A stretch of DNA of 64,000 nucleotides from Bryopsis sp. KO-2023 (Eukaryota > Chlorophyta > Ulvophyceae > Bryopsidales > Bryopsidaceae): NCBI GenBank assembly GCA_030272585.1, contig BSYQ01000012.1, forward strand, positions 2,728,001-2,792,000, written 5' to 3'. How positions within the stretch are numbered: position 1 is the stretch's first letter; each line of letters opens with the position of its first letter. The notes beneath the pieces are model-generated. The model searched no databases and was not told the origin of the DNA. It saw nothing but the letters and a program-made list of their open reading frames with translations. Made by a program: the position numbers and the translations under genes. This document shows positions 13,746 through 24,125 of the stretch, piece by piece.

Positions 13746-14704
13746 ATCTTTTCTCCTCAAGTTGGCATTTGTTCTCGAATAAGCGTGGTTCAATTTTCGT
13801 GCACCTCAGATCATTCTCGACTCTTTCTTGCTGAAAAGGGTCACACTTATTCGTGAATTTCTTGCGATTTGAACATGGCATGCATGAATCACACTTTCAA
13901 CCAGCTTCAGAAGACTGCACGAAAGCGCTCACGACTGCCAGACAGGGTTGGCGCTCCAAAGGTGTGGAGGCCAGAGCTGGCTGGCTTCCGTGAATAGGAA
14001 ACTCTTCCGTACACCAAGAAACAGCCTGCGTGGCTGAGTTAAATCAAAGCTTACAGGTTTTTTTGTCAGAAACGAGTGCCTCACTGCAAAAAACACTATT
14101 CAGCCCTCCATAACCTCCAAGAAGTGTCTCTCTGCACTTGCAGTTGCTGGAAGGGACCTGTCTATCCCACAGCTGGATGTCCCGGCCAAAGCAGGCGTTA
14201 TGATCTGTTGTGGAGGATGACTTGTGCGAGGACAAGCTTGTCCTTACGGAGGCCGAGTCTCAATCTAAAACGAACACCAAACGGATGAATTTCTGAACTC
14301 TTCTGCTCGTGGAGATCTCAGGAGGAACCATCGACAGACTCGACGAGTGAGACAAGCAGATTGGTTTCTCTGGCGGCTGCTCGAGGGGAACGCCCTGTAG
14401 AAGGGGTCGCTTGCCTTCTTCATAGTTTGAGTTTCCAAGGTTCATACCACCAAAGTTCCAGCAATAATATTGACACTTTTTATTCACAATTTTGTAAATT
14501 GGTTCTTTTTCTTGGCACAATTTTCAGATCAGCATCTCTAAAATATTTCAGTGTTATCGCGGCCACATTTTGTGCAATAAGAATTAATCTTTCACATTTT
14601 GCACACGATTTGGCACAAGGTCCCCCCCCAAAAAACGCTGGGTTTTTCGACTTGAGAACCCTGTTGTAAGAATGGGCAGTGAATAAATCGTAGAGCGTGT
14701 GACG
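13746..14704. other. Intergenic region upstream of the Pmp-like gene
   Basis: About 960 bp between the signal-peptide exon of the Pmp-like gene and the element I insertion. It should contain that gene's promoter. A 63-codon minus-strand ORF (14044-14235) contains several cysteines (KCRETLLGGYGGLNSVFC) and might be an exon, but I could not join it in phase to anything. I see no other gene. Confidence 0.4.
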
Positions 14705-14709
14705 CATGC
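14705..14709. repeat. Target site duplication of element I (left copy, CATGC)
   Basis: CATGC directly precedes the left LTR and is repeated at 51715-51719 directly after the right LTR. Five base pairs is normal for Ty3/gypsy integrases. Confidence 0.93.
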
Positions 14710-14891
14710 TGATATGAACGTTTGAGGTCACAGACCGAAGACGAGAGTTAACTTGCAAAAAGGAAAGAACTGCGGTGGGGAACGCTGGTCCGCGTTATAT
14801 GGCCTCTGGGACGGTACGAGATCTCACATCTCGAACCGTCCCCGTCCAGCTGTATCTTCTGGACGGACTGATGAGTCAGAGGTTCATATCA
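14710..14891 (-). repeat. 3' LTR of element I (182 bp)
   Basis: Starts TGATATGAAC and ends GTTCATATCA, a 10-bp perfect terminal inverted repeat. It matches 51533-51714 along its whole length. Internal hairpins include CCGTCCAG/CTGGACGG and GAGAT/ATCTC. Confidence 0.95.
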
Positions 14892-15194
14892 ACTAGTTCC
14901 CCCCCCAACGACTTCGCGTCCCGCGAAGCCGACAGTTCATCTCCATAATCCTTACACAAAAATAACCCAATAACCTGTTCGAATGTTTGTCCCAACCAGT
15001 CCCAGTGTTTCTGCACAAGAGAATAAACCGAAATTCTGTTCGATACTGTTCAACCCGAATTCACTCACAAAAAGAAGTCAATAAAGAAAACCGTTCCCCA
15101 GCGTCCCCGACGCTTTCACAAAAGAACCCACGAAACGAAAAACCCCGAACCGAATACCGAACGAAACCAAACAACAATAAGAAAACCAATTAAG
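14892..15194 (-). other. 3' untranslated region and polypurine tract of element I
   Basis: Read on the minus strand, a G-rich run (about 14899-14907) lies a few bases upstream of the LTR, the expected place for the polypurine tract that primes plus-strand DNA. The rest, between the ORF3 stop and the tract, has no coding content that I recognise. Confidence 0.6.
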
Positions 15195-16187
15195 TCACTC
15201 CGGTGCCCCCTGTGCGCGTCTTTTGCGCGACCCCCCTTTAGGAACGTGAGGGGGTTCGAGGCCGGTGCGATCGTAATACATTTTCCCATAGCCGTTTATG
15301 ATATCCTTTAAACGGCCAGTCCACTCCGTACCGAGCTCGCGTTTGTAGCAGGCCGGACACTCGCTCGCGGGAAATGGTTCGTCCAAGCCAGGCACCAAAG
15401 CAACGTCGTCCCCAAGCATCGGGGTACGCGAGTCCTGAAGGATATCCTCCGGTTCCGGGAAAAACCCGTCCTGACGGTGGAACCGTACGGCGCGCGCGGC
15501 CAGGCGGAGGCCGGCGTTATGGGAAAGGCACGTGAGGTGCTTCCCACAACCGATCACTCGGTCGTAGAGCTCCCTCACCGGCCTCCCCGTGGCCGAGCAC
15601 GCAGGACATATGGGGATGCCCCCCCCATCCGCTGGTCCGCCAGTAACCTGGGTTGGAGTCCGGGTCGTCGTGGTCGCCGTTGGGGTGCTTGGAGTCGCTT
15701 TTGGAGTATTCGCCGGTTGTGGCGCGGAAGTCGTGTCGATGGACGTTCCCCCACTTTCGTCCTGGATGACCGTCTCGGTAGCCACTGGGACTGGCATGAC
15801 GAACTTCCCATGGCGTAGTCTGCGGGGGTCCACAATGCGATTGCGCTTTGTCCTGGGACGGTTTGGAACTGGAGACGTCACTGGAAGTGGCTGTCCCAAC
15901 ACCGCTGGTGGTCCCTCGTCCTCACTGCTGGCGCATGTGTCGGGACGAGGTACTGGCGTCACTGGACGTGGCTTGGTGGTGGTCTCGGGTGGTGGAAGGA
16001 TGCGCGGAGTAGCCAGGAAGCCAGAGAGTTCCGTTGGTGATAGAAGAGATCCCTCGTTCGTCCCGTCGCCACTAGGTTGCAATGGCTGGGACGGTGGAAC
16101 CGTCGGCGCAACCTCGGAAGCTTCCTGCGCAGGTCGTCCGACCGAGAGGGCATCGGCGCCTGTGGTGAGGGTCGCGTCGATGCTGGT
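15195..16187 (-). CDS. Element I ORF3, C-terminal part with Cys/His domain
   Basis: This is the downstream part of a third ORF that element II splits; the upstream part lies at 44401-44835. Counting the CCAAG duplication once, the two parts sum to 1428 bp in one frame (475 aa and a stop). This part has a P/T-rich linker, a basic patch (RTKRNRIVDPRRLRHGK), and a C-terminal domain with CPAC, CGKHLTCLSH and, about 53 residues later, CPACYKREL. The spacing CxxC, CxxHxxCxxH, CxxC suggests zinc binding. Related motifs occur downstream of integrase in elements III and IV. I do not recognise the family; it is not the gag CCHC knuckle, not an integrase HHCC domain and not a chromodomain. Function unknown. 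Confidence 0.75.
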   Translation of the reverse strand, partial: TSIDATLTTGADALSVGRPAQEASEVAPTVPPSQPLQPSGDGTNEGSLLSPTELSGFLATPRILPPPETTTKPRPVTPVPRPDTCASSEDEGPPAVLGQPLPVTSPVPNRPRTKRNRIVDPRRLRHGKFVMPVPVATETVIQDESGGTSIDTTSAPQPANTPKATPSTPTATTTTRTPTQVTGGPADGGGIPICPACSATGRPVRELYDRVIGCGKHLTCLSHNAGLRLAARAVRFHRQDGFFPEPEDILQDSRTPMLGDDVALVPGLDEPFPASECPACYKRELGTEWTGRLKDIINGYGKMYYDRTGLEPPHVPKGGSRKRRAQGAPE

Positions 16188-16192
16188 CCAAG
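16188..16192. repeat. Target site duplication of element II (left copy, CCAAG)
   Basis: CCAAG precedes the left LTR of element II and recurs at 44401-44405 after its right LTR, both inside ORF3 of element I. Confidence 0.93.
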
Positions 16193-16425
16193 TGAAACGC
16201 TTCCTCTTACCCCTCTAGCGTTAGGGGTTCAAACACTCAACACACACACATGTGCTCCGGGGGAATCGAACCCTCGACCACACCGCCCAAGGTTATTCAC
16301 CTTGTCGACGGAGCACTCTAGGCCACGATATAAAACGGACGTTAACTCTTTTTGTAATCACTCTTTCAAGTCACCTCAAAAGTGTCGACCGAGGGTTTTT
16401 CCTAAGGCCTCGCGGGTTCGTTTCA
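16193..16425 (+). repeat. 5' LTR of element II (233 bp)
   Basis: Starts TGAAACGC and ends CGTTTCA. It matches 44168-44400 throughout by eye. It carries a TATA-like box (GATATAAAAC near 16329) that could drive transcription, and an antisense tRNA-like segment at 16252-16316. Confidence 0.95.
16252..16316 (-). other. tRNA-like segment inside the LTR of element II
   Basis: On the minus strand this 65-nt segment has a 7-bp acceptor-like stem (GTGCTCC with GGAGCAC), a hairpin AAGGT-GAATA-ACCTT, and a T-arm-like AGGG-TTCGATT-CCCC whose GGTTCGATTCC matches the pol III B-box consensus. No normal D-arm fits, and the length is short for a tRNA. It is present again at 44227-44291. Confidence 0.5.
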
Positions 16426-16426
16426 T

Positions 16427-16438
16427 TGGTTTCGGAGC
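16427..16438 (+). other. Primer-binding site of element II
   Basis: TGGTTTCGGAGC begins one base after the 5' LTR. It would pair with a tRNA ending GCUCCGAAACCA. It resembles the plant initiator-Met site TGGTATCAGAGC with two changes. Confidence 0.8.
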
Positions 16439-16643
16439 TGTTTTCGACTTTCTATTTCGTTTCCAACCTCTTTTTCGTTTTTATTTTCGCCCTTTTCGTC
16501 GTCCTTCGTCGTCCCACGACGCACCTGCAGCAGTCGAATACCAAAACGGTTTCGAACTGCAGCAATTTCGATTGGCTTCCCCAGGCCCCAAAGCTCCACC
16601 ATCTTTTTCACGCGAGTTCGAACTGAGGAAGTGTTCGACTCGC

Positions 16644-17222
16644 CTAGGCTTTTAAAGCCTTTCTCGCCTCCGCCAGCTTAGGACACGAATCAACCATGTG
16701 TCCCTGCGTTTTGCAAAAGAAACAGCGAACTCCACCCAAACCTCGACCTCCACGACCTCGATTTCCACGACCTCGAGTAGAACTCCAACCTTGAGCTTGA
16801 GCGGCTCCCACAGTATTTCTCTGACGTCCACCAGTAAATCGTCCACCTCCAGAAAAACGTCCAGATCCACGTCCACGCCAGAAAGTGCGGCCACGAGCTG
16901 CTCCTCTTATGCTTCCCAACCTTTCTGCCACTAGAACAGCTTCTTCGAAACTGTCAGGCGCCCAGCACATCACTTGCGCCTTGATCGAGTCCAAGCCTTC
17001 CAAAAAGAGGCTGTGTTTTTCGTCGTGCGCCATTTCAGGAACGCGAAAAGCGAGCGTCCTGAACTCGCGTACGTATTGGCTCACCGTGCCCACTTGCCTC
17101 AAACTCCTTAGCTTCTTTCGATTAGTTTCCTGTAGGGTCCTTGGTTCGAACAGGGAACTGCTGGCGAAAAGAAAACGCGAAATTACAGTCTGGGGAATGA
17201 TCATCCCAGAAAAACTGTGCAC
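16644..17222 (-). pseudogene. Inverted, 5'-truncated gag of element II
   Basis: This minus-strand reading frame encodes the C-terminal half of a Ty3/gypsy Gag. It has a capsid-like segment (LRQVGTVSQYVREFRTLAFRVPEM, close to the Gag of element I), a G/R-rich stretch and a CCHC knuckle, CFFCKTQGHMVDSC. It lies between the PBS and protease in the wrong orientation. The N-terminal half of gag is absent. The similarity starts near 17165; upstream codons read antisense element sequence. So gag was inverted and partly deleted, an event inside element II. The ORF shown probably has no start of its own. Confidence 0.8.
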
Positions 17223-19640
17223 AGGGGCGAAATTAAAATTTTACAGAAATATGGACTTAAACTTCGACCTGTATCGAAGTTATCGAAGACGACGGTGGAT
17301 TATCAGAGGATCGAGCAGACAGGGATTAAGGACGTGGGGGTCGAAAGGTCGAACCCTGCAGAAATCGAAGTGTTGGAGATCGATGAGTTGACTGTGGATG
17401 AGCAGTCTAAAAATGAGTCAACTCAGGAGCAGCAGCAGCAGCAGAAAAAGAAGTTGGCTGTGGATGAGCAGACGAAAGATGAGTCAGCTCAGCAGCAGCA
17501 GCAAGCAAAGAAGAAAAAGGAGCAGTTCCACAAGGATGTGATGGTGGAGGAAAGAAGTAATAAAAAGTCAGAAAATCCAGCCCCTCAAGAGCAAGTTAAG
17601 GAGGAGCTGAAACTGGAGATGGAGAAGGGTGTGCAAACTGAAGTGGACTCTAAGGAGGATGAAACCTCAGGTGCAACAAACCCTCAAACAGATTTTTCTG
17701 GAATTAAATTAAAAATAAAAGTGAATGGAATAAAACAATTAGCTTTGGTAGATTCCGGGGCTACAGCAAATTTTATAGACGAGACATTAACGGAACAAAT
17801 GGGTTTGGTTATACATCCGCATACGGAAACGGTGAAAGTAGCGGATATGAATGAAACAAAGATTTTAGGGAAAGTTTATTTTCGGATGAAGTGCGGGCAA
17901 GGTTCTTTTCTTGTTACGGCACTTGTTTTTCCGACATTATTACACCCACTGATTTTAGGATTACCATGGTTAGTGGAATGGAATCCGGAGATTGATTTTG
18001 ATGCAAATGAGCTTAGGATACTTTATCGAGGGAAACGGATTTCGTTACCAACGAATAAACCATCAACTCAAAGGGAAAAACCGCAATTTCTATCCGCAAG
18101 TTCGGCGGCTAGTATTATGAATAGTGTGGACAAGAAAAATAAGAAAATTCAGAAAAATAGCTTTGTCGTGGTGGTTAGAGCCCGGGAAGAAAAAGAAAAA
18201 GAAAAAGAAAAAGAGGGAGAAGTAGATCAAGAGAAAAAGAATCAAGAGGATCTAGAAAAATTACTTTCTAAGGTTGAGGATGAGAAAATCAAGGAAATAT
18301 TAAAAACTCATAGGGAAACGTTTTGCACGGATTTACCGAAGGGTTTACCCCCTAAGCGGTTAGGCCATGAATTTTCGATTGAGTTAGAACCAAATCAAGA
18401 ACCGCCTAATCGGCCTCTTTACCGTTTGAGTCCGGCCGAGTTAGAGGAAGTAAAAACTCAAATCGATTATTTGCTAGAACATGGTTTTATTAGGCCTAGT
18501 GAGAGCCCATTCGGGGCGCCTATTTTATTCGTTCCAAAGAAAGATGGGGGCCTTCGTATGTGTATAGATTATAGGTGGCTTAATAAAATCACAAAGAAAA
18601 ACGTTTATCCCCTTCCTTTACCCGAAGAATTGATTGATAGGGTAGGAAAAGCACGGGTTTTTAGTAAAATAGATTTGCGATCCGGTTATTGGCAAATGCC
18701 GGTAAAAGAAGAGGATATAGAAAAGACGGCGTTTAAGTCGAGGTACGGGCTTTTTGAGTTTTTAGTGCTCCCTTTTGGATGCACTAACGCTCCGGCCCAA
18801 TTCATGTCCATGATGCAAGATATTTTTGGGGACTACCTAGATGATTTCGTGGTTATTTTCTTAGATGATATCTTGATATACTCTCGCTCAATAGAGGAAC
18901 ATTATCGGCATTTAGAACTAGTCTTAAAAAGGTTACGGGACTACAAACTTTTTGCGAAAGCTAGTAAGTGTTCGATAGGGGTTTCTTCAACGGAATACGT
19001 GGGTTATGTCGTGGGTGAACAAGGAATTAGTCCAATGGAGTCTAAGGTCAAAGCGGTGAACGCATGGAAACCACTCACTAGTGTGACGGAAGTTCGGTCT
19101 TTTCTAGGCTTAGTAGGGTATTATAGGAAATTTATACCGGGTTTTGCTAGAATTGCAAGTCCTTTACATGACTTGACTAAGCTTGATAAAATGTGGGAGT
19201 GGGGTGAGAAAGAAGAACAAGCATTCAAGATGCTCAAGACCCTTCTTTCACAAGCACCGGTCCTTGTGATACCCGACCCGGAGCTTCCGTACGTGGTGGT
19301 AACCGATGCAAGTAATGAAGCGTTTGGAGGAGTCCTAATGCAAGATCAAGGAAGTGGAAACCAACCTATTGCGTTCCTATCACGCAAGCTTTCTTCGGGA
19401 GAGAAGAAGTATAGTGCCTACGAGAAGGAACTTGGAGCTATCGCACACGCACTTCAAGCTTGGAGGCATTACCTCGAAGGATGCAAAGGAGGTGTGACGG
19501 TCTACACGGATCACCAACCGGTGGTTTACTTCCTCGATCAAAAGGTGTTATCACGGGTGCAAACACGATATTTGAAATCGGGATATTTTCAAAGCATACG
19601 TCCCACACTCAAGTATTTGCCGGGAAAGGCTAACCTTGTA
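17217..19640 (+). CDS. Element II pol, 5' part: protease, reverse transcriptase, RNase H
   Basis: The polyprotein replicates the element. Seen in order: a Q/K/E-rich leader, protease with LVDSGATANFID, reverse transcriptase with SGYWQMPVKEEDIEKTAF and the catalytic FLDD in VVIFLDDILIYS, then RNase H with VTDASNEAFGGV and TDHQPVVYF. The frame breaks off at 19640 just before ADALSR, where element III entered. The rest is at 42467-44011. Counting the CTTGTA duplication once, both parts total 3969 bp in one frame (1322 aa). The first codons near 17217 lie at the gag inversion breakpoint, so the original start (probably a Gag-Pol junction) is lost. Confidence 0.88.
19635..19640. repeat. Target site duplication of element III (left copy, CTTGTA)
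   Basis: CTTGTA precedes the left LTR and recurs at 42461-42466. Six shared bases rather than the usual five; one may be chance. Confidence 0.85.
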
Positions 19641-20178
19641 TGTAACCTACAAATAGGGTAACCTTGACCGCTGGGGTCACCCCTGCAGCCGTACTTAACG
19701 GTGGTGATGGCGTTTCTGCAGAACGGGAACGGCGGAAGTGGGGACAGCCCCTCTTGAAGTTGATCACACGGCCTTTGCAAGGCACCTTACTCAGGACTCT
19801 TCACACAAGCTTTCTTACAACAATCAATAAAGGTCCAAACTCGAATAAACACAAAAGCCTCACCCAGAATATCCAATAACCTAAGATCAGCCATTAAATA
19901 GGCTGCCGCCTGACTCACCCTAGTCCCACTGATCACCTAGGATCCCACCTACTGATGGGGACTACCTAACCTATCAAGCCTAGCTGATCTTCCTAACCTC
20001 CCTCAATCCCTTCCCTTAGTCTCTACCCCTAGGACCGTCCAACCTCGTCATTTCCGCAGCTGGACTGCTACTTCCAGACTGTGGCTGGACTGTCCTAACT
20101 ACCCCTCCTCTACCCGATAGCACTCTGGCCTTGACCAGTGTGACGAAAACGGTGGAGGCGACGTGGTTTGGGGTTACA
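19641..20178 (-). repeat. 3' LTR of element III (538 bp)
   Basis: On the plus strand it starts TGTAACC and ends GGTTACA. Positions 19649-20178 match 41931-42460. The first 8 bases (TGTAACCT) are missing from the other LTR. Confidence 0.92.
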
Positions 20179-21052
20179 GCTGTAACCACTCCCCTCCTCC
20201 CTGAACTTTTGTCCCCAAAAGTTTTAACATCCCCTCCCCTCTTTTCTGAACTGTTTCTGTGTCTAGACTTCCATTTTCAAGATAACTGGGGTCAGAACTG
20301 TTGGAGAAGTGGTGAATAGAAAGACCTAACTGCCTATTCAACCACTAAGTCCACAGATGCAGTGTCCCCAGTACTACAGAACAAGTGCTAAGTGTCAGTA
20401 TGTTGGGATCCAAAATAAAAGTTTTTTTTTTTTTTTTTTTTCAATTATCACTTTCTGCACAACAGGAAAAATGTCTGTTAACCTTGATAACACAAGCACA
20501 ACACAATCCACAGCTGTTCTGTCAGCTTGTTCACTTCATCCCTAGAAATACTGAGCAACCTGCCTTCTCAACCAGTAGGCTTGTTCTCTTTTTTTTTTTT
20601 TTTTTCTCAGGTCCAATAACCAGCGGTTTCTGTTTGTTTATTCCCCCCCCCCCCCCCCTTTTTTTCATGCCTTCCCCCAAAAAGATACCTAACCCATCAG
20701 ACACCCACTCCTGCCACAGTGTTTTACTGCCTGCCCACTTCAGCAGCAGACAGTCTGATCTCTAACCCTCATAGCAACTTGAAATCATGTATCAAAAAGA
20801 TTTAAGAAAGAACCCTGACCTCTGAACTCTTATTCCCTCTTCCTCACTTCCTTTTCTTTTCCATTCTTACTGGTCCAATCCAGTTCAGCTACTACTTTTC
20901 TTTGAGAAGGCTGTCTCTATAGCCATTCTCATGAAAACCAATAAAACAAAAACAAATAAAAACAATAAAAACAAAAACAAACAGTCACCCCTCCCCCATT
21001 TTCCTTCCTTTTTCTTTTTTTTTTTTTTTTTTTTTTTCACCTTCCCCCCTTT
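20179..21052 (-). other. 3' untranslated region and polypurine tract of element III
   Basis: On the minus strand the purine-rich run about 20187-20201 (GGGAGGAGGGGAGTGG) sits just upstream of the 3' LTR and fits a polypurine tract. The remainder holds long homopolymers (T runs near 20421, 20589 and 21018, a C run near 20643) and no coding content that I can support. Confidence 0.65.
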
Positions 21053-23555
21053 TTAGGCTGTCGGCGGCGGCGGTGGTGGTGGTGGTGGCGGTCCTCCCTG
21101 ACCTCCGCGACAGTGCTCCGGCGGCTCTCCTCCTGCTGCTGGATCGTCTGGACCTTCGTCTTCTCGGGGCCGCTTGGTTGCGCTGCCTCTCTCCAGGGGG
21201 ATCTCGTCAGGGAACGGCCGACGGAGCTCGGGGTATCGCCCCCACATCTCCGCCGTCAGCGTGCGCCAGTATGCCGTCGTTGGGAAGTTTCTGGCTTCCG
21301 CTTCGCATCGCCAGCAGCGATTTTGGAAGACCTCGTCGGCGGTGATGCCAGGGCGATACTCCGGGATCCATGAAAGGTCCGCCGCCGGGATGTCCCCCAG
21401 CGTGAGTTCGCGTCCGCGGCAGAAGAGGTCGGGGCGCCGCAAGGCCACGAGGATGGCCAACACATCCTTGGCACACGCTTTCCAGGATTTTCCAAAGCGG
21501 TCTCGCGAGCAGTGTCGGTGGTGCCCGGGTGTGTTAGCAAACTTACAGGCGGTTGGGATGTACGCGTTGGAGCCGGGCGGTTTTGAACAACGGCTGCAAC
21601 GCGTACCCATCCCTGGAGTGCCGCCGCCGCTGCTCTGGCCGTGCTGTCCCTTTCCATCACCCGGTGCTGTTCCGTCTGGGGGCCCTTCGTCCTCGCCAGT
21701 CTCCGTATCCGTTCCTGAAAAATCCATGACGATCTTCTTGAGCTTCCCTTTTCCTGAGGCGAGTCTAGTGGTTGGGCCCTTCCTTGGCGCTCCTCCCTTC
21801 GATGCTGGAGTCCCGCTTTGGCTTAATCCCGGGGTAGTTCCTGTGGGAGTTCCTGCTCCGAACGCGAATGGGGCTTGGACATTCTGGAACATCTGGAAGG
21901 GGCGTGGTGGCCGAGGTCCCGCCATGGGTGGAGCTGGTGGTCTGATTGGCCCTGGTGGCAGCAAGACGAGTTGGGAGGCTGGAGGCACTTCCTCCGTCGT
22001 TGGGAGTTCAGCTGGTGGATCCTGGGGTCCTGCTTGCTCCGCTTGGTGGGCAAACGGAACTGGATCAGGTTCCTCCACACGAGGCTGTGACACCCTCTCC
22101 TCCCATCCTCTCCGGTAATGCATCCCAGGCAGCGGCTGGTGTCCCGCCAACGACCGATCTCTTTCCTCCCTCTGCAACTCCGCCCATTCCTGAGCCGACA
22201 GTGGCTGTGGATGTGGTGGGCTTCCTGGGATCACATCAGCTGGAGCTGGGAGTTCATCTTCTGGTGTTGTTGGCTGCTCCTCCCCCACTTTCTCCCCAGT
22301 CCCTGCTTCACTCCCAACCAATCCTGAGCCTTCCCCCACTGTGGTTTCCTCATGCTGCCCTCCTCCTGTGGCTGCTGTTGCTGCTGTAGCTGCTGTTGCT
22401 GCTGTTGATCCCTCCAGACCTCCTTGTCCAGGCTGATAGAGTGGCTGTTCTCCTGTTAATGTTGCTGTAGCTTCCTCCAAGTCTTCTGGACCCAACTGAG
22501 GAGGTGGCTTTCCTCCTTCCCCAATGTCCCCAGCCTTGAGGTTTTTCACCGTTTTCTTTCGTGGGTGGCTGCTTCGGGGGTGTAGCGATCCTTTTTCCTT
22601 CCCCGTCAGTTCCGCGATTCGATCCTTCTGGCGATCCAAGAGGTCCGCCATCTTCTTCATCCGCCTCCGTTGTTGCTCCCATTGATTCCACGGCACCATG
22701 TCGCAGGTAGCCTGCGACCCCTGATCCCGCTGCTCTTCTTCGTCGGTTTGGGTGGCAACATTCTGGGTTTCCGGCTGGGTCATATGGCTCGCAAGGATCG
22801 CCGCAAAGTACGCGGCCACTGCATCAATTTGCAGCTCCACCGGCAGATTTCGGAAGGTGGCCGGGAGTTCTACTGGTGGAGGTTGTGATGGCCCGGCTGC
22901 TGGTAAGGCGATCTCCACCATGGGCTCGCTGACCAACTCCTCCACTGTCTCCTCCTCCTGCAATCCATATTCCGCCTCCAAATCTGCTGTATCGAGGCTG
23001 CCGGATTCAGCCATGGGTGTGTCGTCATTTCCTTGCCCTGGTTGATTTCCGCCACCCCCTTGCGATGACCCACTGCCCCCTCGCTCTGGCTGATCGCCGC
23101 CACCCTCACGTGCGCCACCGATTGGCCCTACTCCGCCTCCGCCACTACTCAACACGCCGCATATGATGGCCAGGAAACATACGAATCGGAACATGGTCGC
23201 TGGGCTCTCGAAAAGTGCAAATTCGTCTAACAATTCGCCGCCGCTGTCGGGTTTTTCTGCACTTCCGCCACGAGACTCCTCCACGTCCGTCCTCTCAATG
23301 AGGCGACACTGTACCCTGTCCACAGTCCATGCATCCCTTGGGGTCTGACCCACCTTTACCAAATCCCCACGTAATTCCTGGACCATCCATGGCCCCTGAT
23401 TGAATTCCATCTCCTTGGGGTGGTAGGGGAACCGAGTTGAGCACAACATCACCATGTCCCCTACTTTCAGTTCTGCTGGAGCTTTACCCCGCCTGATCGT
23501 CTCCCAGAGGTGCCCTAGCTGCTGTTTGACCCTTGCTTTCTGCAAGGCTCTGGCA
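21053..23555 (-). CDS. Element III integrase C-terminus fused to a Cys/His-rich protein
   Basis: The frame continues from the integrase at 33651-34666; removing element IV and one ATACT copy gives 3519 bp without a stop. The first ~90 codons here are the integrase C-terminal domain (LKVGDMVMLCSTRFPYHPKE, GPWMVQEL). Next comes a hydrophobic segment (MFRFVCFLAIICGVLSS), then a long G/P/E/Q-rich region, a short basic helix (MKKMADLLDRQKDRIAEL), a basic GKGKLKK patch, and a C-terminal domain: CSRC, GHHRHCSRD, and about 60 residues on CWRCEAEA. This last part resembles the ORF3 ends of elements I and IV. The hydrophobic segment could be a signal peptide of a separately started protein or a buried strand. 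There is no recognisable Env fold. A proline run ends the protein. Function unknown. Confidence 0.72.
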
Positions 23556-23560
23556 ATACT
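23556..23560. repeat. Target site duplication of element IV (left copy, ATACT)
   Basis: ATACT precedes the left LTR of element IV and recurs at 33651-33655 after its right LTR. Confidence 0.94.
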
Positions 23561-23980
23561 TGTTAGTCTTTTAGCGCTATACGAGGTAGTTTGGGATAGA
23601 GCCGAGGGTGGCTGACGCATGTGGGTTCACGAGTAAGACAGATTAGACCCAGAGTTTGGGGCATGCGTCAGCGTACTACACTTAGGGGTACTTAAGAGGC
23701 CCACTCGTTGTTTTGACGTTCACTTTATTTTGTAAGAACTCGGGATTCGTGGGATTGGTGTGTTCCCGCTTGTGTGTGTGTTTGTGTGTGTGTGTGTTAA
23801 GTGTTTGCCTGACGCAATCACTTCCCAACCCAAGTGCTCTAGTAGCGTTCACAACCGCGCTAGCTAGAGAGTTGTCTAAATCAACAAACCCCACAAGTAT
23901 ACTTGCGTTAGCCAGCAAGTTATCACGAATCCAACCAACACAGCCGACCACTATTGCGTCACCCACAAGCTTCACTATCA
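23561..23980 (+). repeat. 5' LTR of element IV (420 bp)
   Basis: Starts TGTTAGTC, ends CACTATCA and matches 33231-33650. It has a GT-rich run (GTGTGTGTGTTTGTGTGTG near 23775) and no obvious TATA box. Confidence 0.95.
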
Positions 23981-23982
23981 AT

Positions 23983-23994
23983 TGGTTTCGGAGC
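23983..23994 (+). other. Primer-binding site of element IV
   Basis: TGGTTTCGGAGC starts two bases after the LTR, the same site as in the other three elements. Confidence 0.85.
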
Positions 23995-24125
23995 GAGGCA
24001 AGAACTTTAAGTTCTTGAGATCGAAACTTGTGAACGTGGCGCAACAAACGTTTTTGTTTGTTTGTTTGGTAGAGAGAAACTCCAACCGTGGTTGTTGAGT
24101 ACTCCCAAATAGTGGCTGAGAGACC

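Noticed and set aside
14830-14891. CTGATGAGTC next to an 8-bp hairpin in the LTR of element I suggested a hammerhead ribozyme, as in retrozymes
   Set aside because: No GAAA box or stem II/III follows in the right place on either strand; only the CTGATGA part fits.
23190-23260. Hydrophobic segment after integrase in element III read as a retroviral envelope start
   Set aside because: No transmembrane anchor, fusion peptide or Env-like cysteine pattern follows; the rest is low complexity plus the Cys/His domain.
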